Origin: Isochrysis galbana
Taxonomy: Eukaryota > Haptophyta > Isochrysidales > Isochrysidaceae
Length of the DNA stretch: 64,000 bases
Direction: 5' to 3'
Assembly (NCBI GenBank): GCA_018136815.1
Contig: CM030936.1
Location: 2,153,694-2,217,693, forward strand
Shown here: in pieces, positions 51,158 through 61,710 of the stretch
How the letters are laid out: every line of letters begins with the position of its first letter
Numbering within the stretch: position 1 is the stretch's first letter
Translations under genes and position numbers: made by a program
The notes under the pieces: generated by a model
The model's database searches: none
What the model was told of the DNA's origin: nothing
Seen by the model: the letters and a program-made list of their open reading frames with translations, nothing else

Positions 51158-52645
51158 AAAAAAAAATCTTCTTAAAAATTCCCGCTACGTACACGGCGTG
51201 AGGCAGCTTGCTAGTGTACCTCCCTACTACCCAACCTTAACCCCTAAACAACCCCCTTCCCCTTCCCCAGTTCCCTCTCTGGCTGAGAAGCTGGTTCCAG
51301 GGAGGCCGCGCGCGCTGCTTCGGCCGGGAGTTGGAGAGAAGGGGGTGGGAGATTGTGGCTCGTCTCTTGATCTAGATTCGGCTCGGGTTTTTCCTCATTA
51401 ATATAGCGCGAGGTCCTTATTGGTATCCGGTGCGGTTCCTATTAAGAGATTTGGCTACTCTAGGTGATGTTTCTTATGTCCAGTCCTCTCGCCGCCTGCA
51501 AGAGGTCTTCTGATGCTCCTAGGTTGAAATCCTTGTCTATAGTATACAGAGGGCTTATCATTTTCCGGATATGTTTGTTGCTCGGGGCGTGTAGCCCCAT
51601 GTTCTCGCGCTGTTTTTTTAACCTTTGAAAGAAACCGACCTTCGCCGTTACTAATAAGTGGTATCTCGTAAGGATCGCTCTCAAGATCGTTCTAACGGAC
51701 CTACCGTCCGCGTTGCCATATTGGATGTTATAAAAGTCCGTGAGGATGTATCTCCACGCCAGGATACCTAAGTACCCCGAGGAGGGGTGCGGTCTGTCTA
51801 CCTGGTAGCAAAAGAGACGTTGGGCTATCTCGGAGCCCGGCCTCAGATTTGTCCCCAGAAGCCCTTCTATGAATTCGAAGATGGGCGCCGTCGCGATGCA
51901 CGTGGCTATGTGGGTGGAGCTTTCGGGGGCTATACCACAAAAGCGGCACGTCGGATCGTCAGCGAACCGGTTCGCCGTGGCTATTCTCCTATGCAGGACG
52001 TGTTTGAAGTGCATATATGAGTCTCTTGGCGTTAAAAAGTTGTATTTGTATAGCTGAGATACTTGTTTCCATTTCCCGGAGATGTCCGGCAGTCGTTTTT
52101 CCCACCTCAATGTGGATTTTTGTTTCTTCGTTTTTCTCATTGCGAGAAACGCTCTGGTCAGCGCCTTGACGTTAACATCCTCTAGGGTTTTGTTCGCGCC
52201 TTTGAACGTGTATTCTTGTGGTATCGGGTACGCCGTCTCGGCCGGACCGTCGTACGCTCGTCCCCATTTCAATGGGGTGCATAATTCTTCTGGTGATGGC
52301 TGCGGGTTGGCCCTTTCATAAATATGGGGTTCTCCCATCACATTGAGCTTGACTACGTGATAGACTCCACTCCGGCGCAGATAATATTTGTGTTCTTTGT
52401 CCACCCGGATGTCTCCTAGGTCATGCGCATCCGGGTCTTCTTGGGGGGCTAACTCTTGTTCTCCCGGAGTGGGGGGAGGAGACACCTCTTTCTTCCTAAG
52501 CAGGTTCATATATTCATTCGTGGCATCCGCCATTCTTGCTCTAGACCATTCGGCTATCTTCTCCCATGACTTTAGAAATGAACCTATCGAGATGTAGTTG
52601 CCTCTATGGCGTATCCGCCGCAGCAAGTGGCAGGTCTTCGGCTCT
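51158..52645 (-). mobile_element. 5'-truncated LINE with reverse-transcriptase C-terminal zinc knuckle
   Basis: Read on the minus strand, coding sequence starts abruptly at about 52,640 next to CT-rich DNA and runs to TGA at 51,460, about 390 residues. It has 'HKYYLRRSGVYHVVKLNVMG', 'KHVLHRRIATANRFADDP', then the zf-RVT motif 'CRFCGIAPESSTHIATC', 'GILAWRYILTDFYNIQYG' and 'LRAILTRYHLLVTAKVG'. A 300-base 3' UTR ends 'gaatttttaagaagat' with nine T at 51,158-51,166. The reverse-transcriptase catalytic part is missing, so the copy is dead. Truncation at the 5' side and a homopolymer tail are typical of target-primed retrotransposition. Confidence 0.85.
51460..52635 (-). pseudogene. LINE ORF2 C-terminal fragment (zf-RVT)
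   Basis: The open frame of the element above. The upstream 75 residues of the longer frame (to 52,869) are translated microsatellite and not part of the protein. C-x2-C-x7-H-x4-C is the RNA-binding zinc knuckle downstream of the RT domain in many non-LTR elements. Confidence 0.85.
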
Positions 52646-53276
52646 CCCTTGCTCTCCGCCCTCTCGCTCCCCCCACCTCCCTCTCTCTCGCTGCCCCTCT
52701 CTCGCTGCCTCGCTGCCTCGCTCTCTTGCTCTCGCTCCTGCGCTCTTGCTCCCGGCGCTCGCTCTCCCCTCTCTCGCTTTCCCCTCTCTCGCTTTCCCCT
52801 CTTTCGCTCGCTCTCCCTCCTCTCCCCCCCCCCCCTCTCTCTCCCCCCCCCAACCCCCCTCGCTCTCACTCCCTCACTCTTTCTTATTCGCTCGTCGCTG
52901 GCTCTCTGTCTCGCTCGCTTTCGCTCGCTCTCCCTCCCTCCCTCCCTCCCTCTCTCCCTCCTTCTGTCCCTGTCTCTCCTCGCGTTCTGTCTCTCCCTCG
53001 CGCGCGTGCGCTCTCTCTCCCCCTCGCTCCTCGCTCTCCCTCTCCCTCGCTCTTGCTCCCTCTTGCTCCCTTCTCTCTCTCTCTCTGTCCCTTGCCCCCC
53101 CTCTCCCTCTCCCTTGCTCTCCTCTCTGTCCCTCTCTCCCCCCCTCGCTCCCTCGCTGCCTTTCTCGCTCGCTCGCTTGTCTCTCCCTCGCTCGCTCGCT
53201 TTCGCTCGCTCTCCTTCCCCCCTTCCCTCCCTCCCTCCCTCCCTCCCTCCCTCCCTCCCTCTCTCCCTCCCTCCCT

Positions 53277-53319
<43 letters not shown>

Positions 53320-53347
53320 CCCCCCCCCCCCCCCTCTCTCTCTCTCT
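52640..53347 (+). repeat. CT/CTCC-rich microsatellite
   Basis: Long imperfect (CTCT), (CCCT) and (GCTC) runs. It produces long Ser/Leu/Pro frames on the plus strand and Arg/Glu frames on the minus strand, which are not genes. Confidence 0.95.
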
Positions 53348-53603
<256 letters not shown>

Positions 53604-53859
53604 GCTCCCCCTCCCCTCTTGCTCCCTTCTGGCTCTCCCTCTCTCCCCCCATCGCTCTGCCCCCTCCCTCTTCTTCCCTCCCTCCCTCTCTCTCATTCTC
53701 CCCTTCATCACCCTTCTCTTTGCCCCCCCTCCCTCCCCCTTCCCCCCTCTCTCCCCTCCCTCCTCCTCCTCTCTTTCTTTCCACACACGCGTAGCAAACG
53801 CCCACATATGCTCACGCTCAGCGCATGGTGCATGAGTGCTCGCGTTGCCATTCAAAAAC

Positions 53860-53960
53860 GGAGACAACAACGGAAGGGCTTGCAAAAACGGCAAAAACGG
53901 CCTGTTTTTTGCCTTCGTAGAAAAACGGTGAATACGTTTCTCCCATCTCCCATCTAGGAT
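53860..53960 (+). repeat. family E terminal repeat, copy 2
   Basis: 'caaaaacggcaaaaacggcc', 'tgttttttgccttcgtagaa', 'aaacggtgaatacgtttctc', 'ccatctag'. A variant of the copies at 41.0 and 54.1 kb. Confidence 0.5.
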
Positions 53961-54044
53961 CGCACTACAGACCACAGACTAGGATGCGTCGTGCGTCGTC
54001 GCGTTGTCTACTTCTACTACTACTTCACCACTTCTACTTCCAAA

Positions 54045-54145
54045 TACGGGGGCAAATACGGAGGGGGTTTCAAATACGGCAAATACGGTCTGTATTTGGT
54101 CTGCGTACAAATACGGTGAATACGTATTTCCCATCTAACTAAATG
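54045..54145 (+). repeat. family E terminal repeat, copy 3
   Basis: 'caaatacggcaaatacggtc', 'tgtatttggtctgcgtacaa', 'atacggtgaatacgtatttc', 'ccatcta'. Same architecture as copy 2, with 'aaatac' replacing 'aaaac'. The two may be the ends of related DNA elements. Confidence 0.5.
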
Positions 54146-54643
54146 ATAGAATACCGGCAGGGGAGCAATGAGAAGCCTCCGGCTCCTGGTGGTAAGATTT
54201 TTAAAGGTAGGAGTAGAGGCAACCCCCGCGCCTTTCCCCCCTAAATAAAGTACACCTGCCACTCGCTCTCATCACCGAGATAAATCATTTGGGAGGAGAG
54301 AGAGGGGAAGAAATGAGAGGACAACTTTTTTCCATTGCTTCCCCCGCCTCCCTCTCTGTTGTTTTACGTGTACATACTCCTCTCTCACATCTCTCTCTTC
54401 ATCTCTCTCGCTCGCTCTCTCTTTCTCTCTCCGCTACAATATCTCCAGCTTGCAAGTGGGAGGGAAAATAGGAGAGTGAGAGAGAGAAGAGAAGAGAGAG
54501 CAATGAAGAGAGAGAGACCCCGCCCCCACCCTCGCCCGCTCCCCTGCTCTCTCTCTCTCCCCTTCACATACTACACAGCTCCCCCCCCTCCCGCTCCCCT
54601 CCCACTCCCCCCTCCCGCTACCCCCTCCTCTCTCTCCCTTCCG

Positions 54644-57600
54644 ATGAGACACAACTGGATCGACTGGCGCACCGTCAACCTGGTCGAGCTGCGGCAGCCC
54701 CCACAGCAGCAGCCCGCACAGCAGCCCACACAGCCCACACAGCCCATGGAGCCCATGGAGCCCACGCCGGCCGTGCGTAAGTTGAGGGTGAGAGAGCAGC
54801 CTGCGAGACCAGACGGACACACGTTACGCATCAGACTCCCGTGTGTGTGCAAAAACCACGTCGCGAAGCTCGTCTTCCGTCCCGGTGCTACAAAGGCTAG
54901 CTTCTTCTGGAAGGAGGAAATTTGCCCGCTCGACCTCGACACGCTCGCCTCGCATCAAGCCGCTGGGAACGCCGAGCCTCCAACTCTGCAATCCTTATCG
55001 CACAGCGCGACGCCCTCACCGGGCATGTCCTTCGATGCTGCCCCGCCGAGCACACCCTCACCCGAGCCGAGCTTAACGGTCATTGTTACCACTCGTACGG
55101 AGGAGAACCTGCATGATGACGACAAAGCAGCCGGGCCTCCTTCGGAAAACGGTGGGTTGGATGTGACACGGTACGGCTACAACGTCGACTACAATTCTCC
55201 CCCTGGCATGAGCACAGCCAGCCAACCCCACACCAACCAGCCGCCTGTGCACGCGCCACGATTGGAACACGGGCCGGACCAGTTAGCGTCGGTGTCCGGA
55301 GGGCAGGTCTCGACGGCGTGTGTGGGGCAGGTCCAACGTTCAGTGGAAGGTGCAGCTGCCTCGGCCGATGCTGCTGATCCCGGGATATTCACCCCGCCAA
55401 GCGAAGTGGACGGCGCGTCCGCCCCGGGTTCAAGCATAACGTCAATTGAGCACAGGACGGTGGCGTCCCAGAAGCAAAGAGCAAAGCTGATAGCTGCAGC
55501 CACTGAGAGCCTTGAACAGACGGTTGCCATTGTCGAACCAGAGGTGTTTGGCACGGATGGAGATATTTACAAGCCCAACCTTATCAAGTTCCTTCAGCAA
55601 GGCGCACGCGTCTTTGGCCTAAAGCCGGGGTGGGAAAACGCGATGCACAAGGCTGTACGCCGACAGACACCTGAGCTCATCAAGCTTCTATATGTAGCGG
55701 GCTGCGATTGCAACCCGCCCCCTTCACCGGAGTTGACGTGTGACGCATCAGGAAATAACCCCCTATCGTTAGTGGTTTGGCAGTGTGGCGACTTTCCCCG
55801 CGGCGACTCGTTTCCCCTGCCCTACAACGAGGACGCCGTTGTGCAGATGACAAAAATCATCCTGGCCCACTCCGCGGACCGCAACAAGGAGGTCAATCTC
55901 TCCGATCGGCATGGCTGGACTCCCGTCATGACAGCCGCCGAACACTCGGCCTTCCGGGTGCTGGAGGAGATGGTCCCCTATGCAAACCTCGCCCTAGTCG
56001 ACAAGAAGGTCAAGTACACCGCCTTGCACTGGGCGGTAAGACACTGTACGCGGCCTTCAGCGCTCGACACGGTGCGGCTGTTGTTGAGCTATGGTGCAGG
56101 CCTCGACGCCAAGGACAAGAGAGGAAAAACCCCCATCGATGTGGCAGAGGACACATTGCAAGAGGCCATTCAGAGCGGAAACAAAGAGGTCGAACAGAAT
56201 GTGCTGGCGGTGATCAGCGAGCTTCGGGCGCACCAAGGCTCAAAGCGATCCACGCCTCTGCAAGCCAAATTGAGCGCCAAGGGTCCAGAAAAGTCCACCG
56301 AAGCCAAGGCCGGGCCGTTGGCAAAGGCAAAGCGCCGTGCTAGCGTCAACCTCCGAGATACGTACGCCTCCGACCCACCTCGAGTCGTGGTGCGTCAATC
56401 GGGCAAGCGGTCCCACCGGAAATCGGACCCCTCAAGTAAACGCCCTCTGCACGACGACAGCAGCGTGGGAGTCGCGAAAAGGCCCAGAGAAGAATGGAGC
56501 TCCGCGAGCTTTGAATGCGTGGACTTGACGCTAGACGAAGTCGGTACTCTTCATGATGAAAGGGCCGCGATTGAGTGGCACGCGACAATGTTAGGGGTAG
56601 CCAAGAAACACCCCGACCTGCTCTCCATCGCAAATCACTTGAGCGCTAGCCCAGCGCCATCGCTCGAAGTGCTCGCACGCGCCGGGCTCCTTCGGGGGGA
56701 GTCACTCCTTATGCTGCTGGCCTCGCCACCCAAAAAGTTGCGCATGAAGGGCTGCTATTTCCGAGAGCCGCTCTCAGTATTCCTTCAGCACGTCCTCCCG
56801 CTTGGTATCCGTGCTGAGTCGTCCGTCCGTGCCTTGCTTCGGCATTGCGGGTCGCTGAAATGTGACCAGATGCCAATCAAGGCCGTGTTGACCCAGGGCA
56901 ACGACGCGGCTCAACTCCGTGAGCGCGAGGAGGCGCGGCTCCTCTTCCTACGCTGGCTCGGTGTTTGCGCTTGCTCGGCACTCGCTAGGGTGCTCGTGCG
57001 CGTTAAGAGTTCTAGCGCGAGTCCCCATTCGGAACAGCAGGACGGAGCATTCGAGCGCGCGTATCTCCTCTACCACCTATCAGGACCAGCTCCAATTGCG
57101 AGTAACGCTCCCGGCTCATTGGCACATAAGATGGCGACAGTGGAAGAGGCTTACAAGGTAGCCGAAGCGGCGGCACCTGAAGTGAAGCGCGTGTTGGACA
57201 GAGCATTGTGGCCCACACGTGTCCGCCAACTGCTGTCGCTCTGGTGGGCCCGTGCGATTATTCCATCATGGGACTCGGAAACACAAATGCGACTGGCCAG
57301 CTTGGTCTTCGAGTCGCTACCATTTATTGAGCAACTGAAGATGATCCTTTCACACACGGATAGCAAAGTCAGCATCAGAGCCTCAGAGCTGAGCGAATCT
57401 GCAGACATTCCACCCTTCGTGTATACCGCGGAGTACGCCAGCTTCGACGCCTTCCCCACCATTCCAGCAAAACCCCTCGGGTGCAAATGCTGCCGCTCGG
57501 ACGACATCAAAGGCTGCAGTCTCGCGATCGGAACGAAGAACAAATGCCCGTGCACTGCGCGTCATGGCCGGGCCTGTGGCTTCGCGTGCACGTGCGCTGC

Positions 57601-58120
57601 GATGCCCAAACGGTGTCCAAATCGGCAGTGGCACCGCGGAGTTGCGAAGGAGCTCAAGCTCTTCCGAACACAATCGCACGGATGGGGCGTGATGGCCGCT
57701 GAGGACATCAAGCGAGGAGAATTCGTTTGCGAGTATATTGGCGAGTACGTCACTCAGCCAGAGCAGTATCGACGAGAGAACTTGCACCCGCGCACCGCCG
57801 ACTACGCCTTCCAAACCAAATGCACTTGTTGCACCACCCACGGTCAAGTGGCTGTTCACATCGACGCATACTGCGTGCGCAACGTTGCCGCCTTCATCAA
57901 CTTTCGGTGCGATCCCAACCTCATTGCTCAGCAGCTAAGCACTAGAGCCGACGATCCAAAGTGGTTTCGTGTGGGCCTCTTTGCAAAGGCTGACATCAAG
58001 GCTTTCGATGAGCTGGGATATCTGCGTGACCCAGGCGCCACAACGCGATCCAAGTACTCGAGCAAGGAGTGCAAGTGTGGTGCTGCCAGTCGAGGAAGCA
58101 TGTGCCGAGGCTTTCTCTAA
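54644..58120 (+). CDS. SET-domain histone methyltransferase with ankyrin repeats (EHMT/SUV39-like)
   Basis: One uninterrupted ORF. I start at Met 54644 (1,158 residues); the frame is open from 54335 but is CT-derived. The N-terminus is Gln/Pro-rich, then has a small Cys-containing fold ('LPCVCKNHVAKLVFRPGATK'). Ankyrin repeats are at about 325-500 ('NAMHKAVRRQTPELIKLLYV', 'GWTPVMTAAEHSAFRVLEEM', 'YTALHWAVRH', 'GKTPIDVAED'). A basic linker follows. The pre-SET domain lies at about 945-992, nine or more Cys ('GCKCC', 'CPCTARHGRACGFACTC'), and the SET domain at about 1005-1130 ('GWGVMAAEDIKRGEFVCEYI'). Post-SET is 'CKCGAASRGSMCRGFL' at the end. Such proteins methylate H3K9, and the ankyrin domain can read the mark. 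Oddly, the usual 'NHSC' is NFRC (N1086-C1089) and the 'ELTYDYG' region is 'ELGYLRD', so catalysis may be altered. Confidence 0.88.
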   Translation: MRHNWIDWRTVNLVELRQPPQQQPAQQPTQPTQPMEPMEPTPAVRKLRVREQPARPDGHTLRIRLPCVCKNHVAKLVFRPGATKASFFWKEEICPLDLDTLASHQAAGNAEPPTLQSLSHSATPSPGMSFDAAPPSTPSPEPSLTVIVTTRTEENLHDDDKAAGPPSENGGLDVTRYGYNVDYNSPPGMSTASQPHTNQPPVHAPRLEHGPDQLASVSGGQVSTACVGQVQRSVEGAAASADAADPGIFTPPSEVDGASAPGSSITSIEHRTVASQKQRAKLIAAATESLEQTVAIVEPEVFGTDGDIYKPNLIKFLQQGARVFGLKPGWENAMHKAVRRQTPELIKLLYVAGCDCNPPPSPELTCDASGNNPLSLVVWQCGDFPRGDSFPLPYNEDAVVQMTKIILAHSADRNKEVNLSDRHGWTPVMTAAEHSAFRVLEEMVPYANLALVDKKVKYTALHWAVRHCTRPSALDTVRLLLSYGAGLDAKDKRGKTPIDVAEDTLQEAIQSGNKEVEQNVLAVISELRAHQGSKRSTPLQAKLSAKGPEKSTEAKAGPLAKAKRRASVNLRDTYASDPPRVVVRQSGKRSHRKSDPSSKRPLHDDSSVGVAKRPREEWSSASFECVDLTLDEVGTLHDERAAIEWHATMLGVAKKHPDLLSIANHLSASPAPSLEVLARAGLLRGESLLMLLASPPKKLRMKGCYFREPLSVFLQHVLPLGIRAESSVRALLRHCGSLKCDQMPIKAVLTQGNDAAQLREREEARLLFLRWLGVCACSALARVLVRVKSSSASPHSEQQDGAFERAYLLYHLSGPAPIASNAPGSLAHKMATVEEAYKVAEAAAPEVKRVLDRALWPTRVRQLLSLWWARAIIPSWDSETQMRLASLVFESLPFIEQLKMILSHTDSKVSIRASELSESADIPPFVYTAEYASFDAFPTIPAKPLGCKCCRSDDIKGCSLAIGTKNKCPCTARHGRACGFACTCAAMPKRCPNRQWHRGVAKELKLFRTQSHGWGVMAAEDIKRGEFVCEYIGEYVTQPEQYRRENLHPRTADYAFQTKCTCCTTHGQVAVHIDAYCVRNVAAFINFRCDPNLIAQQLSTRADDPKWFRVGLFAKADIKAFDELGYLRDPGATTRSKYSSKECKCGAASRGSMCRGFL

Positions 58121-59304
58121 TCGTCTTGAACGCGATGGTTGCCATGTCTCGGCTTCAGACGTCGGTGCGTGGCGCCATGGGAATTGCCTACACTTCAGAC
58201 GTTTGGAGCACGGGCGAGCTCTTGCAAGGCGGGAGATCGTGGGGCACGGTCCTTGATTTGATGGACCGCCGAGTAACTCCCCTCTCCCCCACCCGTGATG
58301 CAGAGGGCATTCTATTGGCCTCACAGAGAGCTTTGTACCACCTATGCAAGCCTGTTTACGTTAGGACAACTTATTCTCGGAGCGACGAGAGAGCGATGGC
58401 AAAGGAGGCTTCAGAGCAATCTTACCATTGGCACACTAGTGTCTATGTGGCAGGGTTCCGAGATATCTCTAAATATCTCGGACACTACGGTTCAGATGTT
58501 CTCAATTCTTCCCCCATCCCCCAATTCTACGCTTTCAAGTCGTCCCCCGCCCTCGTCGCCGTAGCATGGCGAAAATGCGTACATTCTTGTGGATGTATGC
58601 ATTTGGGGTCTGGGCGAACGCTAACGCGGCTTCAATGAAAGCCCACTGGAACCTCAGGTGCCCCATCCGAGAGCTTGCCCAGAGCCTCACTGATCACTGA
58701 GCGCAGCCATGAGGGCGACACTCGGAGACTCTGGGACGATGAAACACAAGGGGGAAGGGCGGGAAAACCACTCACTCAGGGGGGGGAGCAAACAAGGGGA
58801 AGGGGGGGGGCAGGGGGGGTTAGAAACAAGGGACGGGGGCCTAGGGGACCGCACAAGAGAACAAAACGGGGGCGGATCCCGGAGAGATTAAAGAGAGAGA
58901 ATACCGAAGGGGGAAACTCGAGAGAGAGCCTCTCTTGGGGGCAACGGGGAAAAGCTGAAGCAGCGGGTTGGGAAGAGACGCGGGGCGGTTTGCGATGAGC
59001 CCGCCCCACGCCAGAAGAGACCATGGAAAAGACAAATGATCACGCAGGGACAGTTTGCCACCCTAGGCCCTCCACCGCCAATTGATCTGATAGTCGAGAG
59101 CGTTGGCGAAAGCATAGCTTACATCCTCCCGGAGCGGTACTCGAACTCGGTCCTAGCTGGGGTGGGTGTATGTGGCCGAGCTCACTCGTACGTTAGGAGA
59201 GGGACGATGGGCTCGCGATATCAAACAGTATTGGTATTGGACGCTCACGTCGGCTTTCATCCAACGATTCGTTAATGGGTCGCAGCATTTCCACACCTCT
59301 CAAG
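58121..59304. other. 3' flank and G-rich spacer
   Basis: No supported host gene. The part 58,740-59,000 is G/A-rich. From 59,040 to 59,300 two plus-strand frames look coding ('DLIVESVGESIAYILPERYS', then 'ELTRTLGEGRWARDIKQYWY') but need a frame change. They abut a family B tail and are probably mobile-element debris. Confidence 0.4.
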
Positions 59305-59512
59305 CAAAAAGCTTCATAATATTCGCTTACCGCACTCGCGGCACATGGAACCACTACTTACAGCCGTAGCATACTGCATACTTTCTACACCCCGCTTCCC
59401 CCCCCCCCCCCCCGCCATCGGGTGGCTCCCCGCTGCCCCCGTGCACTACTAGGGGGATTGGGGTGAAGGGCTTAGATATGGCCCGTGCCCCTCCCCCCCC
59501 CTCCCCGGTGAT
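59305..59512 (-). repeat. dispersed repeat family B, copy 5
   Basis: Reverse complement reads 'gggccatatctaagcccttc', 'tagtagtgcacgggggcagc' and 'gtggttccatgtgccgcgag', and ends 'gcggtaagcgaatattatga' plus T. Same orientation as copies 3 and 4. Confidence 0.8.
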
Positions 59513-59874
59513 CCGATCCCCCCTTCCTCCTATGCCTACCGGGCTGGCGGCGCTTAACTACGAAAAATACATAGGAGGACAGCCTCGAGCCCCACTTAGA
59601 CGATGGACGATGACATTGCACCTCGCGTGAGATCTTGTGTGGGACCCCTTTACTAATAGTTAAAAAGCCCCTGTTTGACCGCCCTAAGAATACATCGAGA
59701 TTGAGCATCAGAGGAGTCCGGAAGCTTGAGGTGAATTGAGATGAAGTCCATGATGAATGTGAATATAGACATAGATAGATTGAGAATGTTCCAAACGTTC
59801 GAGATTGACTCAGACGTAGCACATCGTGTGCAAGGGAGCGGAGACGATCATCGAGGTCAAAGTCCGGAAGGCGA

Positions 59875-60040
59875 GAAGCGCTCAATCACCATCACCCACA
59901 GCATAGAAAAGCGTTCAATCACCATCAGCCTACACGTGGGCACGCGTTCAATCGCCATCACCCCCACCGCATAGAAAAGCCTTCAATCACCATCAGCTTA
60001 CACATGGAAAAGCGTTCAATCGCCATCACCTCCCGGAAGC
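59875..60040 (+). repeat. about 32-bp minisatellite, five units
   Basis: 'aaagcgttcaatc(a/g)ccatca' recurs five times at 26-37-bp spacing with fillers 'cccacagcatag' or 'gcttacacatgg'. It lies beside a family B copy. Confidence 0.85.
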
Positions 60041-61369
60041 ATATCCCCATCGTGTCGCATTCGCGAATCGACACTCGTTAGGCTTCGCTCTTCTCTTCGT
60101 CGTTAGGTATTTATCGTTATAATTCTATTGTTCTCGTTCTCGGTCAAAAGCTTCGCTTGGATGCATGGGATCGTGGGTTGTGGAGCGCCCTCTCTCTTTC
60201 TCTCGAAAGAGAAGGGAAGTTTCCCCACCTTTCTTCCTCCCAGGCGCCTCGCAAATAGGTTTAATTTGCTATCTCTACAGCGGTTCTTTATCTGCTTCTG
60301 GGGGCAATCAGGTTTAATTTACGACCTCTTCGTATCTCCCCCTTCGGCACATCGCACTCCTTTCGTCTTATTTGGTAGGTCTCTTGGAATCTTGTGCGGC
60401 AGGATTGCCCCTCGTTTCCGTTATGGTGCGATTCCCCTTCCAGACGGGATCGCCGACAGATCGCCTTCTGATCGTCGTCCGTCGTCGTCTGGCCGGAGTG
60501 TTTGGGTTTGATTTTAGTCGAGTTACGTGAGAAAGTCGTGGGGCGAGAGTCGGGGTGTTTTCCTGGGTGTCGTTGTCCGTCGTCCTGTCGCCAGTCGTCA
60601 TCCGTCGTCGCTCTCGCTCTCGTCGCTCTCGCTCTCGTAACACTCATACCCTACAGCCTCGCCTCTCCTCGTCAGCCCCTGCCATCACAGCCCTCCTCAC
60701 ACTCACCCTCGCCTCTCGCTGCTCGTTCCATGTCGCTCTCGCCGCCGTCCTCGCCCTCGCCCAAGCCCGCCTGCCCGCCTTCCTCTGCTGACGGGCCTCA
60801 GCCCGTCAGCACCTCCGAACTCGTCTCCTCCTCCTCCGCCGCGCCTGCCGCCGGCATGGCCCCTTCCTCATTGCCCTCAGGCCCTATGGGCCATCACAAT
60901 TCGTCACATCGATGCTGGCGTCAAAGTGGATGTAAGTGTGTGTGTGGGGTGGATGGCGATTGATGCTGTCTGGAGGAAGACGCGCTTTTAGAGTGGTGTT
61001 GTGTCCGCATAGCGTTTTCGTACATAACGTTAGGTATAGGTACTCGAGAATGGGAGCTGGGGTCTGGGGTGACGGCAGGGGAGGAGGGGAGCGACGCGCG
61101 CTCCATGACCCTATCTTTTTAAAGATAGTTGCGTGTGCTCATAATGAAATATTCATGCCAAAAAGGCTTGAATACACAACACTCGCCCATGACCCATGAG
61201 TGAGGCACGCGCAAGCAAGGGGGGATGTACAATACCAGGGGGGGCTCCTCTCTCCCCTCTCCCCCGCTCTGCTTTCTACCCAAATATGCAGATCCGAGAA
61301 ATCTACCCAAATATGCAAATGAATATGTTGCATAATATTTCTACCTCGGCCTATCCACGTAGCGGTAGC
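60041..61369. other. spacer with a possible short 5' exon, no gene called
   Basis: 60,128-60,511 is an open frame without motifs. At 60,730-60,950 a Ser/Pro-rich frame ends at a good donor 'gtggat|gtaagt'. I could not find a matching downstream exon on the plus strand, so I leave it unassigned. Confidence 0.3.
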
Positions 61370-61580
61370 GGGCGGGACTGGGAGATGCGTATCCTGACTC
61401 GCGCCCAACTGGAGTCTGAGTCAGGGTGTTGAGTGCGCTCCAGCTCTTGCCAAATGGCAGAGCGCATGAGGATGACCGACGAACGGGCCCCACGGAGTGG
61501 AGTTGGAGCCGGGTGGGGATTGCACGAGGCGCCTCCCCGCCATTGACCATTGACCCTCGCCTTAAAGTAGGTTCTACATC
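61370..61580 (+). repeat. diverged family C terminal copy
   Basis: Aligns with 48,187-48,357: 'ctcgcgcccaactggagtct', 'cagggtgttgagtgcgc', the hairpin 'gctcttgcc-aaat-ggcagagc', 'cattgaccctcgccttaaag' and 'taggtt'. The hairpin is kept although its sequence has changed. Confidence 0.65.
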
Positions 61581-61710
61581 CCATCCCGCTACCTGCACTC
61601 CCAAAATCCTTGATGCTTCGAGCATTCTTATCGCACCCGCCCAACGCAGCTCAGTAAGGGATGGACCCCTACGCCCCTCAAACATCTAGGACAAGTAAAA
61701 CCAAGCAACG

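Noticed and set aside
58069-58638. ORF after the SET gene
   Set aside because: Overlaps the SET C-terminus in another frame and shows no motif; best read as 3' UTR.
59875-60040. CRISPR-like array
   Set aside because: Five imperfect units of uneven spacing with related fillers rather than unique spacers, in a eukaryotic genome; it is a minisatellite.
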